Shown here one piece after another: positions 61,788-64,000 of a stretch of DNA of 64,000 bases. A program made the position numbers and the translations under genes. The notes beneath the pieces were generated by a model. The model had not been told where the DNA came from. It did not search any database and was given only the letters and a program-made list of their open reading frames with translations. How positions within the stretch are numbered: position 1 is the first letter of the stretch; each line of letters opens with the position of its first letter. Source of the stretch: Bacteroidota bacterium. Lineage in GTDB: Bacteria > Bacteroidota > Bacteroidia > Flavobacteriales > Flavobacteriaceae. Where the stretch lies: NCBI GenBank assembly GCA_023434025.1, contig JAEYTL010000025.1, positions 62,001 to 126,000 on the forward strand, in the 5' to 3' direction.

Positions 61788-62669
61788 ATGTTCTTTGCCG
61801 GACGTATGCATCAACAAAAAACGTATTTCTACAGCGGTATCGGCTTAGCCGTTTTAGCGGCGGTCATTTTCCTGGTTTCTGAAAAGAAAAAGGAAACCTC
61901 TTCTGCTTTGATCAAAATAGCCTTACGGGAAGTGGGCAACCGGCTTTTGCTCGCCGGTCATGACAGTACCTCGCTGGTCTTACCGGTTCAAAAAACAGAA
62001 AAATCCGTTTACCGGCTTTCCTTTCAACAGGAACTCGCCATCAACCCGGACAGCCTGGTGAGCATCGTAGAACGAAGTTTTCTGAAAGCTGAGCTTCCCG
62101 CCCACTACCGGGTTGAAGTAAAGCAGTGTCGCGACTTTGAAGTGGCCTACAGCTATCAGAAAAACAAACAGGAAGAAAAAAACCTCATTCCGTGCAGCGG
62201 ACGGATCTTACCCCAAAAATGCTATAACCTGGATGTACGATTTTTAGATGAACCGGTAACGGGAAGCAATACAACTCTCTGGATTGTGCTTTTGCTGGCA
62301 GGGATTGCCTGGGCAGTCGCTTTTTTTTACAAGCCCAAAACAACCAAACAACCCGAACCGGGAAACAAAAACAGTATTCCCTTGGGACGTTTTCAATTCT
62401 ATCCGGACGAAAATAAGCTGATGACGGAAACAACCGAAATCAGCCTTTCTAAAAAAGAAACCGAATTGCTGGCTCTTTTTACCGCCAACCCGAACAAGAT
62501 CATCAAACGGGAAGAACTCTCCAAAAAAGTGTGGGAAGACCACGGGGTGTTTGTCGGCCGGAGCTTAGATACCTACATCTCCAAGCTGCGTAAAAAACTG
62601 CAGGCCGATGAAAACATCAAACTGACCAATGTACACGGCATCGGATATATACTCGAATGGAAAAACTGA
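61788..62669 (+). CDS. Membrane-anchored winged-helix regulator (OmpR/PhoB-type DNA-binding domain)
   Basis: 293 residues. Transmembrane helix at ~12-30, a ~135-residue region containing three Cys (VKQCRDFEV, LIPCSGR, PQKCYNL), a second helix at ~165-185 (TLWIVLLLAGIAWAVAFFY), then a winged-helix domain (~205-293: LSKKETELLALF, REELSKKVWEDHG, SLDTYISKLRKKL, NVHGIGYILE). The middle region should be periplasmic and the DNA-binding end cytoplasmic: a one-component transmembrane sensor-regulator with the usual order reversed relative to ToxR/CadC. An alternative start is 61806. Likely target: the divergent gene at 61655 or itself. Confidence 0.82.
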   Translation: MFFAGRMHQQKTYFYSGIGLAVLAAVIFLVSEKKKETSSALIKIALREVGNRLLLAGHDSTSLVLPVQKTEKSVYRLSFQQELAINPDSLVSIVERSFLKAELPAHYRVEVKQCRDFEVAYSYQKNKQEEKNLIPCSGRILPQKCYNLDVRFLDEPVTGSNTTLWIVLLLAGIAWAVAFFYKPKTTKQPEPGNKNSIPLGRFQFYPDENKLMTETTEISLSKKETELLALFTANPNKIIKREELSKKVWEDHGVFVGRSLDTYISKLRKKLQADENIKLTNVHGIGYILEWKN

Positions 62670-62814
62670 CCCTTCCTCTCTTAGTTAGCTAGCTTCTCAG
62701 TCTTCTACTTCTTAAAAATTGTTACAAAAATAACAAATTGTGATTTTTTGTTAATTCAGCACAAAAAATTTGAAAGTAGTAGCGGGTGAACTTACATTTA
62801 CCGAAAAATTAAAC

Positions 62815-64000
62815 ATGAATACAGCCGATTTAGTACAGTTAGCCGATCAGTTCGGAAGTCCGCTTTATGTGTACAACGCCGAAAAAATCGCATCGCAATA
62901 CAACCGTTTAACCAACGCTTTTTCGAAAGTAGAACGGTTACAGATCAATTATGCGGTAAAAGCCTTATCCAATATTTCCGTTTTAAAATTCTTTCATCAG
63001 CTGGGCTCTGGTTTAGATACCGTTTCACTACAGGAAGTACAATTGGGCCTAGCAGCCGGTTTTGAACCGAACCGGATCATTTTTACCCCCAACGGTGTTT
63101 CCATCGATGAAATTGAAGCCGTGGCCGCTCTGGGCGTACAGATCAACATTGACAACCTCTCCATCCTGGAACAGTTCGGCACCAAACACCCGGCAGTTCC
63201 GGTCTGCATCCGGATCAACCCGCACGTGATGGCGGGAGGAAATACCAATATTTCGGTGGGTCACATCGACAGCAAATTCGGGATTTCCATCCACCAATTG
63301 CCGCACTTGTTACGCATCATCGAAAACACGCAGATGCACATCAACGGGATCCACATGCACACCGGCTCTGATATCCTGGATATTGAAGTCTTTTTATATG
63401 CGGCCGAAATCCTGTTTGAGACTGCCAAAAATTTCAAAACATTGGATTTTATCGACTTTGGCAGCGGCTTCAAAGTACCTTATAAAAAAGACGATATTGA
63501 AACCAATGTAGAAGAACTTGGCAAAAAACTGTCTAAACGCTTTAACCAGTTTCAGGCCGAATACGGTCGTCCGCTGACACTGGCATTTGAACCCGGTAAA
63601 TTTTTAGTGAGTGAATCCGGGTATTTCCTGGCCAAAGTAAATGTGGTCAAACAAACCACCTCTACCGTGTTTGCCGGAATCGATAGCGGCTTTAACCACC
63701 TGATCCGCCCGATGCTGTACGGTTCCTATCACCAGATCGAAAACATCTCCAACCCCAAAGGCAAAGAACGCTTTTATTCGGTTGTGGGCTACATCTGCGA
63801 AACCGATACCTTTGCCAACAACCGCAGGATTGCCGAAATAAAAGAAGGCGATGTTTTATGCTTCCGGAATGCCGGAGCCTATTGCTTTTCCATGGCCTCC
63901 AACTACAATTCACGGTTACGTCCGGCCGAAGTACTCTGGTATAACGGAAAAGGACACCTGATCCGGGAAAGGGAAACATTTGAAGATATACTTCGCAACC
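62815..64000 (+). CDS. lysA: Diaminopimelate decarboxylase (3' end outside window)
   Basis: PLP-dependent enzyme making lysine from meso-diaminopimelate. 395 codons are visible from ATG 62815 to the window edge. The PLP lysine is K49 in NYAVKAL; NGVSIDEIEA, HVMAGGN, GSGFKVPYKK (phosphate-binding Gly loop), EPGKFLVSESGYF, GIDSGFNHLIRP and GYICETDTFA, with the catalytic Cys, are all present. Only the last few residues are missing. The frame is intact across the visible part. Confidence 0.95.
   Translation, partial: MNTADLVQLADQFGSPLYVYNAEKIASQYNRLTNAFSKVERLQINYAVKALSNISVLKFFHQLGSGLDTVSLQEVQLGLAAGFEPNRIIFTPNGVSIDEIEAVAALGVQINIDNLSILEQFGTKHPAVPVCIRINPHVMAGGNTNISVGHIDSKFGISIHQLPHLLRIIENTQMHINGIHMHTGSDILDIEVFLYAAEILFETAKNFKTLDFIDFGSGFKVPYKKDDIETNVEELGKKLSKRFNQFQAEYGRPLTLAFEPGKFLVSESGYFLAKVNVVKQTTSTVFAGIDSGFNHLIRPMLYGSYHQIENISNPKGKERFYSVVGYICETDTFANNRRIAEIKEGDVLCFRNAGAYCFSMASNYNSRLRPAEVLWYNGKGHLIRERETFEDILRN

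Noticed and set aside
61609..61848. 79-residue frame between the divergent genes
   Set aside because: Crosses the likely promoter region and the start of the regulator in another frame; no coding features.

Overview
The window looks like chromosomal DNA of a Bacteroidota bacterium, most likely a Flavobacteriaceae member. Evidence: moderately AT-rich DNA; promoters of the TTG-N(17-23)-TAnnTTTG type, clearest ahead of the trp operon, the fused E1 gene and rpsF; few Shine-Dalgarno sequences; secreted proteins ending in type IX secretion (T9SS) sorting domains; many short lipoproteins; a fused 2-oxoacid dehydrogenase E1; and a PER/CfxA-type class A beta-lactamase.

Layout. 0-9 kb: ClC channel end, Fic protein, a small SH3-like protein, uvrA, a LOG protein and a T9SS endonuclease I. 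9-18 kb: an M1-like protein fused to a beta-barrel, the E1 enzyme, a LytS/LytTR two-component pair and a T9SS FG-GAP/ASPIC protein. 18-24 kb: accessory stretch with a frameshifted transglutaminase-like gene, a membrane protein, the beta-lactamase, a cupin, an XRE regulator and a serine hydrolase. 24-36 kb: housekeeping block with an Sua5/YciO gene, rpsF-rpsR-rplI, a LytTR regulator, priA, YihY, nadC, DUF2892, rhodanese, two thioredoxin-fold proteins, and MarR-nitroreductase-YceI. 36-43.6 kb: a complete trp operon (E-G-D-C-F-B-A) behind a promoter, a leader peptide with three Trp codons and an intrinsic terminator. trpB and trpA are separated by about 820 bp holding six tandem copies of a ~128 bp repeat.

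44.4-49.5 kb is a defence island: a CD-NTase and a TIR-STING effector (a compact CBASS system), an AlbA/ATPase/RRM protein split by a frameshift, and a separate TIR protein. A ~40 bp spacer motif at its internal boundary recurs in the 18-21 kb accessory stretch, suggesting cassette-like gene mobility.

49.6-61 kb is a polymorphic-toxin locus. Two tandem secreted SirB1/transglutaminase-like proteins are coupled to a very short Rhs protein with a foreign papain-like C-terminal tip. AT-rich DNA follows with likely immunity genes, a displaced second Rhs tip with a metallopeptidase-like motif, several lipoprotein families, an ~810 bp direct duplication and gene remnants. Near-identical 63 bp repeats flank the locus. 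The window ends with a membrane-anchored winged-helix regulator and lysA (cut by the window edge). No tRNA, rRNA or CRISPR array was recognised.
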